Assembly (NCBI GenBank): GCA_016839875.1
Contig: JAEOTK010000196.1
Coordinates: forward strand, 12,499-76,498
Length of the DNA: 64,000 bases
Source of the DNA: Candidatus Heimdallarchaeota archaeon
GTDB lineage: Archaea; Asgardarchaeota; Heimdallarchaeia; Heimdallarchaeales; Heimdallarchaeaceae
Reading direction: 5' to 3'
Shown: positions 1 through 7,031 of the stretch, in pieces
How the letters are laid out: each line of letters opens with the position of its first letter
Position numbering within the stretch: the first letter of the stretch is position 1
Notes under the pieces: generated by a model
Told to the model about the DNA's origin: nothing
Database searches by the model: none
What the model saw: the letters and a program-made list of their open reading frames with translations, nothing else
Program-made: the position numbers and the translations under genes

Positions 1-143
1 AGCAAAAACTTTATCAGTTATAGAGAGATTTCACATCGAGAGATGATGCCCTTGGAATATCTATAACACTAATAGAAGGTTCTTTTAGTATGATTAGAGT
101 AGGGCAGGTACTTTCTGGTTTTCTGAATATTTTGGTGAAATAA
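1..143 (+). other. possible tail of an upstream gene
   Basis: Frame +3 is open from 24 to a TAA at 141-143, one base before the tyrS start, and its codons look protein-like (hydrophobic stretch with GISITLIEG and MIRVGQVL). The same frame carries a TAG at 21-23, while frame +2 is open from 2 up to a TGA at 44-46. A real gene end would therefore need a frameshift near 41-46, or the reading is accidental. I do not recognise the family. The window edge prevents any firmer call. Confidence 0.25.
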
Positions 144-144
144 G

Positions 145-1212
145 ATGTCTATAGAAGAAAAAATGAAAATGATAACAAAAAACACTGAAGAGGTAATTCT
201 TGAAGAAGAAATACGAAAAGTACTAGAAGAAAAAGAAAAGCCACGCGCTTATATTGGTTTTGAGTTATCTGGGTTCTTACATTTAGGAACAGGTTTAATT
301 TGTGGAAATAAGCTTAAAGACTTAGCAAATGCTGGATTTGAGACAATAATCTTTCTTGCTGATTGGCATAGTTGGATCAATAATAAATTGGGAGCGGATA
401 TGGACAAAATACGAATTGCGGGTGAATATTTTCAAGAAGGTTTTGAATCTATTGGTCTTAAAGGATCCAACATTAAGTATATATGGGGATCCAGTTTATC
501 AGAAAAACTAGAATATTGGGAAAAAGTTGTAAGGGTAGCAAAATCCAATTCTCTAAACAGAATACTTAGGACACTTCCAATAATGGGAAGGAAAGCAGAA
601 AAAGATGTAGAATCAGCTTTTCTCTATTATCCTGCAATGCAGGTAGCAGACATATACCAAATGGAGTTGGATCTAGCTTGTGGAGGAATGGATCAAAGAA
701 AAGCCCATATGCTCGCAAGAGATACAGCAGAGAAATTAGGTAGAAAGAAACCAGCATGCCTTCATACACCGTTACTAACAGGATTAGAAGGGTACGGTAA
801 GAAAATGGATGCGGAAGCTGTACCTGATCTATCAGATCAGATCGATGCAAAAATGAGTAAGTCTAAACCTGAAACATGTATATTTATTCATGACAGTGAA
901 GAAGCTATTATGAGAAAAATAAAGAAAGCTCAGTGTCCTCCAAAACAGACTACAGGAAATCCAATAACTGAAATGGTCCAGTACATAGTATTTGATATGA
1001 AAAACAATTTCAAGATTGAAAGAGATGCTAAATTTGGTGGGGACGTTAATTTCAAATCCTACAAATCCTTTGAGACAGCTTACATTAATGGAGAAATACA
1101 CCCAATGGATTTGAAGACAGGTTTGGCAAAAATCATTAGTGAAGTATTGAAACCTTCCAGGCAGTATTTTGAAAAACATCAAGATGTCATAGATGAAGTA
1201 GGAAAACTATGA
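145..1212 (+). CDS. tyrS: tyrosyl-tRNA synthetase, archaeal type
   Basis: Charges tRNA-Tyr with tyrosine in the cytoplasm. The 355-residue protein has the class I catalytic signatures: a HIGH-type motif read as HLGT starting at His46 and a KMSKS loop at residues 236-240 (AKMSKSKPE). The FADWHSW-like stretch (here FLADWHSWINN) and the MQVADIY segment are typical of archaeal/eukaryal TyrRS, which lack the bacterial C-terminal S4 domain; the length fits that form. The ATG lies one base after the stop of a possible upstream frame. A T-rich stretch follows the stop, so the gene probably ends its transcript here. Family assignment is secure. Confidence 0.96.
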   Translation: MSIEEKMKMITKNTEEVILEEEIRKVLEEKEKPRAYIGFELSGFLHLGTGLICGNKLKDLANAGFETIIFLADWHSWINNKLGADMDKIRIAGEYFQEGFESIGLKGSNIKYIWGSSLSEKLEYWEKVVRVAKSNSLNRILRTLPIMGRKAEKDVESAFLYYPAMQVADIYQMELDLACGGMDQRKAHMLARDTAEKLGRKKPACLHTPLLTGLEGYGKKMDAEAVPDLSDQIDAKMSKSKPETCIFIHDSEEAIMRKIKKAQCPPKQTTGNPITEMVQYIVFDMKNNFKIERDAKFGGDVNFKSYKSFETAYINGEIHPMDLKTGLAKIISEVLKPSRQYFEKHQDVIDEVGKL

Positions 1213-1218
1213 CATACA

Positions 1219-1242
1219 TTTTTTATTTCTTTTTTATATTTT
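1219..1242 (+). terminator. T-rich putative archaeal terminator after tyrS
   Basis: Directly after the tyrS stop the + strand carries a run made almost only of T (blocks of six T twice, broken by A and C). Archaeal intrinsic termination relies on such U-tracts without a needed hairpin. This is inferred from composition only. Confidence 0.4.
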
Positions 1243-1250
1243 AAGTGGAA

Positions 1251-1512
1251 GACAAAAAAGTTCAATATGATAAAGAACTATTTTATCTTGCCTTTTATCG
1301 AGGACCTTCTTGAGAAAGCTATAGGCTATCTAGGAAAGAAGGAGCAAAATAAAGGCAACAGACTACCATACGGGCTCATATCGAGTAGAATGAATCATTC
1401 TAAACTATGACATATAGTCAACCCTGGTAGTCAACAGTCGCTCCTGAGGAGCTCAACTGGTGGATATGGGATTATCCCTTAAAATGAAGCCAAGCGTTAA
1501 CCTCAGGGGCAC
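1251..1512 (+). ncRNA. candidate structured non-coding RNA, family unknown
   Basis: This 260-base stretch between tyrS and tRNA-Val has no convincing reading frame but is dense in pairable segments. Seen: AGTTC 1259-1263 with GAACT 1275-1279; TTGCCTTTAT-type pairing of 1289-1299 with ATAAAGGCAA 1349-1358; nested CCTTCTT 1305-1311 with AAGAAGG 1336-1342; GACTACCA 1361-1368 with TGGTAGTC 1425-1432, enclosing AGAATG/CATTCT (3-base loop) and ACTAT/ATAGT hairpins; CAGT..ACTG around GCTCC-TGA-GGAGC at 1435-1459; GGGA-TTA-TCCC near 1468-1478. CCTGAGG (1443-1449) could instead pair with CCTCAGG (1501-1507). I looked for RNase P, SRP and 5S hallmarks and did not find them. The strand is a guess, because hairpins look alike on both. 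Confidence 0.4.
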
Positions 1513-1550
1513 ACTATCTCTATTTTGACTTTTATAGATGAAAACAGAAA

Positions 1551-1560
1551 AAATAAATAT
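1551..1560 (+). promoter_or_regulatory. box A (TATA) of tRNA-Val
   Basis: The A/T block AAATAAATAT is centred about 30 bases before the mature 5' end of tRNA-Val, the expected distance for an archaeal TATA box when the leader is short or absent, and is preceded by a purine-rich BRE-like CAGAAA. Position and composition only. Confidence 0.45.
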
Positions 1561-1585
1561 CAACCAACTTTACAAATTCAGAGAA

Positions 1586-1664
1586 GGGGTAGTGATCTAG
1601 CCTGGTTTATGATACCACTCTCACACAGTGGAGGTCGGTGGTTCAAATCCGCCCTGCCCCACCA
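1586..1664 (+). tRNA. tRNA-Val (anticodon CAC)
   Basis: Full cloverleaf: acceptor GGGGTAG pairs with CTGCCCC, followed by discriminator A and an encoded CCA. The anticodon arm is CCACT-CTCACAC-AGTGG, giving anticodon CAC, which reads the valine codon GTG. The T arm is GGTGG-TTCAAAT-CCGCC. No intron is present. It sits between the candidate structured RNA and the DNA methyltransferase gene. Confidence 0.95.
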
Positions 1665-1719
1665 AACAACTTTCCTAAAATAAAGAGGAGCCATCTAAGC
1701 TTCTAAACTTGGTGTCTAA

Positions 1720-2694
1720 ATGACAACAAATCCCCACCCCTATACCTTTGCTGATCTCTTTTCAGGTGCAGGAGGATTTAGTTTAGGTTTTGCTAAAGAG
1801 GGATTTCATGATCTACTGGCTATTGAAAAAGATGAAGAAGCAGCTGCAACTTATTCTCAAAATTTTCCTAGTTCTAAAGTTATAGTCGAAGATATTCGTA
1901 AAATACATTCATTGGAGATATTTAAGAGTATACAAATTTCTCCAGATGTAATACTTGCCTCTCCTCCTTGTGAACCTTTTACAGCTGCAAATCCTCGAAG
2001 ACATAAGAAACCTTGGGCAAGATTTTATGAAGATCCACAAGGAGATTTGATATTTCACACTGTAAGATTAATTGGAGATCTTTCTCCCAAATTCTTTGTT
2101 GTAGAAAATGTTGTTCCGATGACGGATGGAGAAGGGAAAAACATTATGCAAGAGGAATTTGCTAAAATAGGATTTGGCAAGATACATTTTAATTTCATAT
2201 CAGCAGAAAAATACGGTAATCCAAGTGCTAGAAATAGAGTATTTATTTCAAATGTACATTTAGATTTACAAAAAGCGAGACCAGTTACTGTTAATGATGC
2301 TCTAAAGAGTTTGCCTTCGCCTTCCCTACCTAATGAAAAACACAATCATTCATATGTACATTTTTCTCACCAAGTTAAAGATAAAGCTTACAAAGTAAAA
2401 AAGGGACAAGCAGCTGTTTATTTTAGGGGAGCTGTTAGCGAGAAAAAACAATGGATCAAACTTGATGAACAAAAAATAGCTCCTACAATTATGGGGAAAT
2501 CCCGATTTATTCACCCATCTGAGGATAGAGCACTAACTCCGAGAGAACATGCAAGATTGATGTCTTACCCTGATACTTTTGAGTTTAAAGGTTCAATTTC
2601 AAGTGTTTATAATCAAATTGGGGAATCGGTCCCCCCAATCATATCTCAATTAATTGCAAGAAAAATAAAAAATAAGCTTGATGATTTAGATTAG
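1720..2694 (+). CDS. DNA (cytosine-5) methyltransferase, orphan
   Basis: Transfers methyl groups from SAM to C5 of cytosine in DNA. The 324 residues hold the ordered C5-MTase motifs: motif I DLFSGAGGF (residues 12-20) for SAM, motif IV SPPCEPF with the catalytic Cys84, motif VI VENV (128-131), motif VIII as SARNRVF, and motif X QIGESVPP near the C terminus. Motif IV has Glu after Cys where the common form has Gln; a PPCE variant occurs in a known archaeal subgroup, so activity is likely. The stretch before motif IX is short, giving a small target-recognition region. No restriction endonuclease is recognisable nearby, so it is best read as an orphan enzyme or epigenetic mark. Its 3' end overlaps the convergent gene by 4 bases. 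Confidence 0.9.
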   Translation: MTTNPHPYTFADLFSGAGGFSLGFAKEGFHDLLAIEKDEEAAATYSQNFPSSKVIVEDIRKIHSLEIFKSIQISPDVILASPPCEPFTAANPRRHKKPWARFYEDPQGDLIFHTVRLIGDLSPKFFVVENVVPMTDGEGKNIMQEEFAKIGFGKIHFNFISAEKYGNPSARNRVFISNVHLDLQKARPVTVNDALKSLPSPSLPNEKHNHSYVHFSHQVKDKAYKVKKGQAAVYFRGAVSEKKQWIKLDEQKIAPTIMGKSRFIHPSEDRALTPREHARLMSYPDTFEFKGSISSVYNQIGESVPPIISQLIARKIKNKLDDLD

Positions 2695-3377
2695 AATTCA
2701 GTAAAAATATCACGAAAACCGATTAAAGCTTGTCTTAATGGTTCCCCTACAAATCTATCGAAATGCTTTCTAGCTTTAGTAATTGAAAAAACGTCAGATA
2801 GTCTTTTGATTTTTCCATTTTTGTCAACCAGAATTATTTCTCCTTTCAATAGCCAAAAAAGCTGCCCCTCACCACGTCTTCCTATAATTTCTGAAGGGCT
2901 AATGAGATAAGTGGAATTTGGACCTATGAACCACATTCGATCTTTCTTTAGTGTATGTATCAGTATGGCATTGTTCTTAGTTTGAATGTCTGTAGTGTGA
3001 TTAACAAAACGGAATCTAAAACTCCGAACGATCTCGTTGTAGGGAGACATATCCTCAACTGGTTTCACTTCCTTAACATGATCAAGAGATAAGAAAGGAA
3101 GTTGAATTGGAAAAATCATTAATTTCGAGTAAGATTCTTCAAGGATCTCCCCCACTGCGCCATCTTTAGAATGAACTAAAAGATCAGCAGTTAATCCTGT
3201 AGGACCATCTAACAGATAACCAATTTGCTTGTTTCTTCTTTCATCAAAAATTGGGAAGAGGAGAGTGTTCTTTGATAAGGTGATCTTAGAATATTTGTTA
3301 TCAAAGGTATACTCATAACTATGGGAAATTTTCAAGGGTTTGTTCTTAATCTCTAGCTTCACTTTGAATTCCCCCAA
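2691..3377 (-). CDS. conserved-looking protein of unknown function
   Basis: A 228-residue soluble protein I do not recognise. It is rich in beta-type hydrophobic alternation, with an internal FRFRFVNHTTD segment and a C-terminal helix-like region (KARKHFDRFVGEPLRQAL). No membrane segment, Cys cluster or nucleotide-binding loop is visible. It starts 2 bases after the stop of the coiled-coil/winged-helix gene, so the two are almost certainly cotranscribed and may work together. Its tail overlaps the methyltransferase tail by 4 bases in convergent orientation. Confidence 0.8.
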   Translation of the reverse strand: MGEFKVKLEIKNKPLKISHSYEYTFDNKYSKITLSKNTLLFPIFDERRNKQIGYLLDGPTGLTADLLVHSKDGAVGEILEESYSKLMIFPIQLPFLSLDHVKEVKPVEDMSPYNEIVRSFRFRFVNHTTDIQTKNNAILIHTLKKDRMWFIGPNSTYLISPSEIIGRRGEGQLFWLLKGEIILVDKNGKIKRLSDVFSITKARKHFDRFVGEPLRQALIGFRDIFTEF

Positions 3378-3379
3378 TG

Positions 3380-4711
3380 TTAGTCTTCAATATCGATATC
3401 TATAGCTTCATCCTCTTCCTCAATACGTTTTTTGCGGAGATAAATCATTTCAGCTAATTTGAGTGCTTCAATTCCCAATTGTGTAATAAGATAACGACCT
3501 CTAATAGCTTCACGAGTAACAAAGTTAGCATCTTGAAGTATGTCTGTGTGATGCTTGAATGTGCCACCTCTTAATCCAGTGTCTTCTGCAAGCTCTTTTT
3601 GGTACTGGGGTGATTCTTCCAAGATCTTCAAGATTTTCAATCTGTTGTCATCTCCAAGGGCCGATAATAACAAGGAAGCATTATCATAGAAGTCTTCAAC
3701 TTCTTTTACTGATCCATTATTATTAACCATCCTTGCAGTAGTAACTCGTCGGTCTTCTCTATCAGAAGTTCCGGCTGCATGTCTGATTGCCTTCTTACCT
3801 CCCTTCAAAGTTGAACGAAAGGTAGTTTCCAAGCTCTTTCCAACAGAATCCATAACTTTTGTTATATATTCTGACATGGTTCCATCGACATCAGCATCAG
3901 CCATTCGAATAACACGAGCAGGTTTTTTACTACTTTGAGCAGAATAAATTTTACTAGCTCTTCTTTGTAACCTGGCAAATTCTCTTCGAGCTTGTGCAAG
4001 TTCTGAGCGACTCTCTCTTATCTGTTCCTCTGTATCACTCAAAAATTCAAAAGCATCCTGAAGAGCTGCTTCTGCATCTTCTTGCTCTTCAGTATCACCA
4101 CGTTCGCTGATCCTATCCAGTCTGCGTTGTGCAGCCCTTACTTCTTCTCTAGCTTTACGTAGCATGTGACGTGATGATTCCATTTGATGTTGGAAAATGC
4201 TAATTTCTTTTCGTGCAGCTTCTATTTCAGAATTAATTTCCTTAAGCTCTTCTTTACTAATGTTAGTGGCTTTAGTAATTCTAGCTGTTTCTTTTTCTAA
4301 CAATTTACCTAGATCTTTAGACAATCTCTCTGAAATATGCTTGGCAGTTTTCATACCTTCTTTTGCAGCCTTTTCTACATTCTTCTGTATGTCCTTCATT
4401 CTTTCTTTCCATTCCTCTGTATCAAACTCAAAATGGAAATCAGTAACTACAGGTTCCTTTGGAGACTTAGGACGTAATGGTTCGCGATGGATTCTGGGCT
4501 TTCCATTCTTCAGCTCAGCTACATCATTATCCAATCTTTCCTCAGTTTTAGAGACTCTTGGCTTAGGCCTTGGTCTAGGTCTAGGTTTAGGATCAGGAGG
4601 ACTATCAAGATTTTTGTAGGATTCAGCTTTACTTTTCGCTAAATCCTTAATAATAGTCTTTAGTTCCTCTATCTCCTCTTTCATTTCTTTAATTTCTTCA
4701 TCTTTTGACAT
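3380..4711 (-). CDS. coiled-coil protein with C-terminal ArsR-like winged helix
   Basis: The 443-residue protein has four parts: an N-terminal charged helix (1-30), a short Pro-Arg/Lys repeat (PKPRPRPRPKPR, about 40-53), a long coiled coil (about 100-260, heptad-like, rich in E/K/R/Q), and near residues 340-420 a winged helix (LLSALGDDNRLKILKILEE ... YQKELAEDTGLRGGTFKHH) of the ArsR type. It ends in an acidic tail. The likely role is a DNA-binding regulator or nucoid-type architectural factor whose coiled coil mediates assembly. GGTGA precedes the ATG. It lies in a leftward operon with two small ORFs upstream and an unknown gene downstream, behind a palindromic operator that it could bind itself (inference). 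Confidence 0.85.
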   Translation of the reverse strand: MSKDEEIKEMKEEIEELKTIIKDLAKSKAESYKNLDSPPDPKPRPRPRPKPRVSKTEERLDNDVAELKNGKPRIHREPLRPKSPKEPVVTDFHFEFDTEEWKERMKDIQKNVEKAAKEGMKTAKHISERLSKDLGKLLEKETARITKATNISKEELKEINSEIEAARKEISIFQHQMESSRHMLRKAREEVRAAQRRLDRISERGDTEEQEDAEAALQDAFEFLSDTEEQIRESRSELAQARREFARLQRRASKIYSAQSSKKPARVIRMADADVDGTMSEYITKVMDSVGKSLETTFRSTLKGGKKAIRHAAGTSDREDRRVTTARMVNNNGSVKEVEDFYDNASLLLSALGDDNRLKILKILEESPQYQKELAEDTGLRGGTFKHHTDILQDANFVTREAIRGRYLITQLGIEALKLAEMIYLRKKRIEEEDEAIDIDIED

Positions 4712-4726
4712 AATAATTCACCAATT

Positions 4727-4858
4727 TTAATCGCGAATCCCTCCCTCTTCGAAAGATTCGCAGGAGTCAAAAATGTCTTTGACTTCATCTTTAATGTAGG
4801 AGAATTCTTCCTTGATATCCATCATCATCTCATTGATAGATTGTTTGATATCTCTCAT
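4727..4858 (-). CDS. small acidic ORF (43 aa), start uncertain
   Basis: From the ATG at 4858 this reads MRDIKQSINEMMMDIKEEF and on to a TAA at 4727, just before the GGTGA of the next gene. The frame is open back to 4978, and the extra upstream codons (acidic, including SDDFSFLPFEDLVSEFKI) look coding, yet there is no ATG, GTG or TTG there. Either the product is only 43 residues, or it is the second half of a protein whose first half is the ORF at 4948-5073 in the other frame. Helical and acidic; no known family. Confidence 0.5.
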   Translation of the reverse strand: MRDIKQSINEMMMDIKEEFSYIKDEVKDIFDSCESFEEGGIRD

Positions 4859-4947
4859 GCTCTCCTCTAATGTAATCTTAAATTCGGATACAAGATCCTC
4901 GAAGGGTAAAAAAGAAAAGTCATCTGACTTCTCTTCATAATTGTTTT

Positions 4948-5073
4948 TCAGAAAACAACAACTCCATCTTGTTTTCTCTTAATAACCCTCTTTGCTCTTT
5001 GAAGTTGAGTTAATTCGTCTTTCAGACGACGGATTTCATCATCCAGATGTTTGATTGTTTCGATTTGTTTCAT
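4948..5073 (-). CDS. small coiled-coil ORF (41 aa), first gene of the operon
   Basis: Begins at an ATG preceded by a good Shine-Dalgarno (GGTGAG, 4-base spacing) and encodes a short amphipathic helix (IKHLDDEIRRLKDELTQLQ) followed by a basic patch (RAKRVIKRKQ). It ends at a TGA at 4948-4950 that lies inside the open frame of the next small ORF. It is the promoter-proximal gene behind the palindromic operator. Possible roles are a coiled-coil partner of the 443-residue protein or a leader peptide; nothing decides between them. Confidence 0.6.
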   Translation of the reverse strand: MKQIETIKHLDDEIRRLKDELTQLQRAKRVIKRKQDGVVVF

Positions 5074-5107
5074 GTTTCTCACCTATTCTTACAGAATTTC
5101 TTCTTAC

Positions 5108-5135
5108 ACTTACATTTTCATGTAAGTATTTAAAT
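5108..5135 (-). promoter_or_regulatory. TATA box with overlapping palindromic operator
   Basis: On the minus strand an ATTTAAAT TATA box (5135-5128) is followed at once by a perfect 8-base inverted repeat, arms ACTTACAT (5108-5115) and ATGTAAGT (5120-5127), separated by four bases. The predicted start site, about 25 bases past the TATA box, falls inside or just beyond the palindrome, a position used by archaeal repressors to block RNA polymerase. Extra CTTACA half-sites are seen at 5088, 5104 and 5150. The obvious candidate binder is the winged-helix protein encoded in the same operon. Confidence 0.55.
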
Positions 5136-5283
5136 CTTTCCAAATATAACTTACAGAATAATGTATATTTGGGTTATTTCTGTATATGTCTTGAAAATTC
5201 CTTTTCTAAAGCCTCTAATAAGGAAGGGACATAATAATATAGATAGAAATACACTAAAAATGAGTTAGGAATATGGTAGAAAT

Positions 5284-5568
5284 CTAGTTACTTAGTCCTG
5301 AGCTTTTATAAAAAATCACTAGACGATCTTTGAAATACTTTCTTAATTTCTCTATGGTTTCATCAATATCATCTATAGTACTTTGTTTCTTTTTAGATTT
5401 CAACTCTAAATATTTCTCATAAATCATGGAAGTTCTCCGCTCTGTTTCTTTTACTAACTTCTCTCTATAGAGAAGTATTTTTTCCCCTTTAACCTCAATT
5501 GAATTATAATAGGGTTCATGATCTATCTTTTCCCTATCACATATCTTACCAATTGCCTTATAGACCAT
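5284..5568 (-). CDS. small basic helical protein of unknown function
   Basis: The longest frame begins at 5580, but a GGTGA Shine-Dalgarno lies within its first codons, five bases before the ATG at 5568, so the shorter start (94 residues, MVYKAIGKICDREK) is preferred. The protein is highly charged and mostly helical with a KKKQSTIDDIDETIEKL segment. Monocistronic, no recognised domain. Neighbours on both sides are unrelated unknowns. Confidence 0.65.
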   Translation of the reverse strand: MVYKAIGKICDREKIDHEPYYNSIEVKGEKILLYREKLVKETERRTSMIYEKYLELKSKKKQSTIDDIDETIEKLRKYFKDRLVIFYKSSGLSN

Positions 5569-5832
5569 TTTTTTCACCATTAACTAAAGTTTTTTTCAAG
5601 TAGAGTTTCATCTTTTTAGTTTAAAATGATGATAACATCTACAGAATACATGCCAATGGTAAGAAAATAACTTCGAACAGGTATGATATTATCTTAGTAT
5701 GCACCTGCTCAAAATACATGCAGATATTTTCGAGATGATACGTACTACTTTTAGTTTCTTCAGTGTTTTTAAGATTGTTGGGTTTATTATCTTAGCTTAA
5801 AGAATAGATTCAATATAAATGAGGTGCTCTCC

Positions 5833-6525
5833 ATGAGTAATATAAATGGGCAAGAAAGTAAAGCAGATACTCTTAGCTTTGATCAAATTGATATTACCAG
5901 TGGTTACAAAGAAGCATTCGAGAAGACAGTGCAAGAAGCAAATGAAAATCTTACTCCAAATATACGCGAGAAAATCTATCCTTCTGGAGTACAAAAAGTA
6001 ACCTATAGTCCTCAAACTGAATCAGTTTATTACTACAAGAACAATTCTGAAAAAACCAAGAACCATATACAACAGAAAACATGGGATATTTTTGAGGATA
6101 GAGGAGCTCTTGTGGAAAACAAGTTGATAAAGAATCTTACCAAAATATCTGAGATTAAAGAAGATTACAATCAAATCAACAAGGAAGAGGAAAAAATCGA
6201 GGATATGCAAAATGGTGAGATAATCGATGCTATAATAGATTTTGTCAAAAAGTATGGTTCAAAGGGTTACAGGATTCGTCAAGACACAGGAGCTAAACAG
6301 AAATGTCAAATTTGTAGTTTCCAAAGAGCTAACGTACTTGAAGAAATAATATTATTCGCTGAAAGATATGTGGTTTTAGAGCGGATTGAAAGCGGTAATC
6401 AACCTTACCAGAAAATCATGAGAAATATTAACAGAACTGTAGTTAGCTGGTATTATGAGGGCTTGATCCGAATGCAACGACTTGATTCAAAGCAGCAAAA
6501 ATACTTCAGAAGAATCAAACACTAA
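5833..6525 (+). CDS. hypothetical protein, 230 aa
   Basis: A GTG at 5824 extends the frame, but GAGGTG at 5821-5826 is a Shine-Dalgarno for the ATG at 5833, so translation probably begins with MSNINGQES. The N-terminal half is polar and poorly ordered in look; the middle has a charged helix (KEDYNQINKEEEKIEDM); the C-terminal half (KKYGSKGYRIRQDTG ... RRIKH) is basic with a single CQIC pair. A nucleic-acid-binding role is conceivable from the basic tail but unsupported. No family recognised. Confidence 0.7.
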   Translation: MSNINGQESKADTLSFDQIDITSGYKEAFEKTVQEANENLTPNIREKIYPSGVQKVTYSPQTESVYYYKNNSEKTKNHIQQKTWDIFEDRGALVENKLIKNLTKISEIKEDYNQINKEEEKIEDMQNGEIIDAIIDFVKKYGSKGYRIRQDTGAKQKCQICSFQRANVLEEIILFAERYVVLERIESGNQPYQKIMRNINRTVVSWYYEGLIRMQRLDSKQQKYFRRIKH

Positions 6526-6554
6526 AAATACGAAAATAACATGAAAAGATGTTT

Positions 6555-6575
6555 GTTTATAAATGATTTATAAAC
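6555..6575. promoter_or_regulatory. perfect 21-bp palindrome in an intergenic region
   Basis: Arms GTTTATAAAT and ATTTATAAAC flank a single central G. The site sits 30 bases after one unknown gene and 108 bases before the zinc-ribbon gene. Each arm contains a TATA-like TTTATAAA, so it may be a promoter with an operator function, or a symmetric TATA element. Seen directly; function inferred. Confidence 0.45.
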
Positions 6576-6682
6576 TAATTTATATTTTCCATATAGTAAT
6601 ACAAATAATACATCCCCTTTAAAAGAAAAATGAGATTTTTTACCCGAATACTGACATTGGAGTATTGATAAAGGGTGACAAG

Positions 6683-6949
6683 ATGTTATTTGAAATAGAT
6701 ACAGCATACTGCTCGAGGTGTAAGAAATTTGTACCAATATTTGATGCTAAGAATGTAAATTTCTCCCTTACCGAAATCAATTGCAATGAATGTGGTAAAA
6801 TCCTTTTTGTAATGAGATCCGAATTAGAATTCGAAGCTGATGAGATTAATCATATTGAGGAACTCGAAGAATTTATCCGAAAGGAGAATATTAAAACTTC
6901 AAGCAATAAACGATTACGAAAATATACTGTAGAAACTAATGCTGTCTAA
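6683..6949 (+). CDS. small zinc-ribbon protein
   Basis: An 88-residue protein with two CxxC knuckles (CSRCKKF near residue 9 and CNECGKI near residue 34), a classic zinc ribbon, followed by an acidic helix and a basic C-terminal tail (SSNKRLRKYT). The in-frame TTG at 6665 is longer, but GGGTGA just before the ATG at 6683 marks the start. Proteins of this build are often RNA- or DNA-binding or subunits of larger assemblies; no specific function can be assigned. It lies upstream of the geranylgeranyl reductase gene with a 82-base gap. Confidence 0.75.
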   Translation: MLFEIDTAYCSRCKKFVPIFDAKNVNFSLTEINCNECGKILFVMRSELEFEADEINHIEELEEFIRKENIKTSSNKRLRKYTVETNAV

Positions 6950-7031
6950 CTAGCTAGTAAATGAAATATAAGAATGCAAAAAACTAGCATTGATACCATA
7001 CATTTTTCAATTGTCTAACTACTTTTCTTTT

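Noticed and set aside
1251..1512. RNase P RNA, SRP RNA or 5S rRNA as identity for the structured stretch
   Set aside because: No GAGGAAAGUC/ACAGAA pair, no SRP helix 8 motif and no 5S core sequence on either strand.
4197..4619. Open frame antisense to the coiled-coil/winged-helix gene
   Set aside because: Shadow of the Pro-Arg repeat and coiled-coil coding; no Shine-Dalgarno and a product with repeated Gly-Leu.
5581..5832. Possible gene or array in the gap between two unknown genes
   Set aside because: Only A/T-rich sequence with two loose copies of ATACATGC and a spaced CAGGT/ACCTG pair; no open frame or regular repeat.
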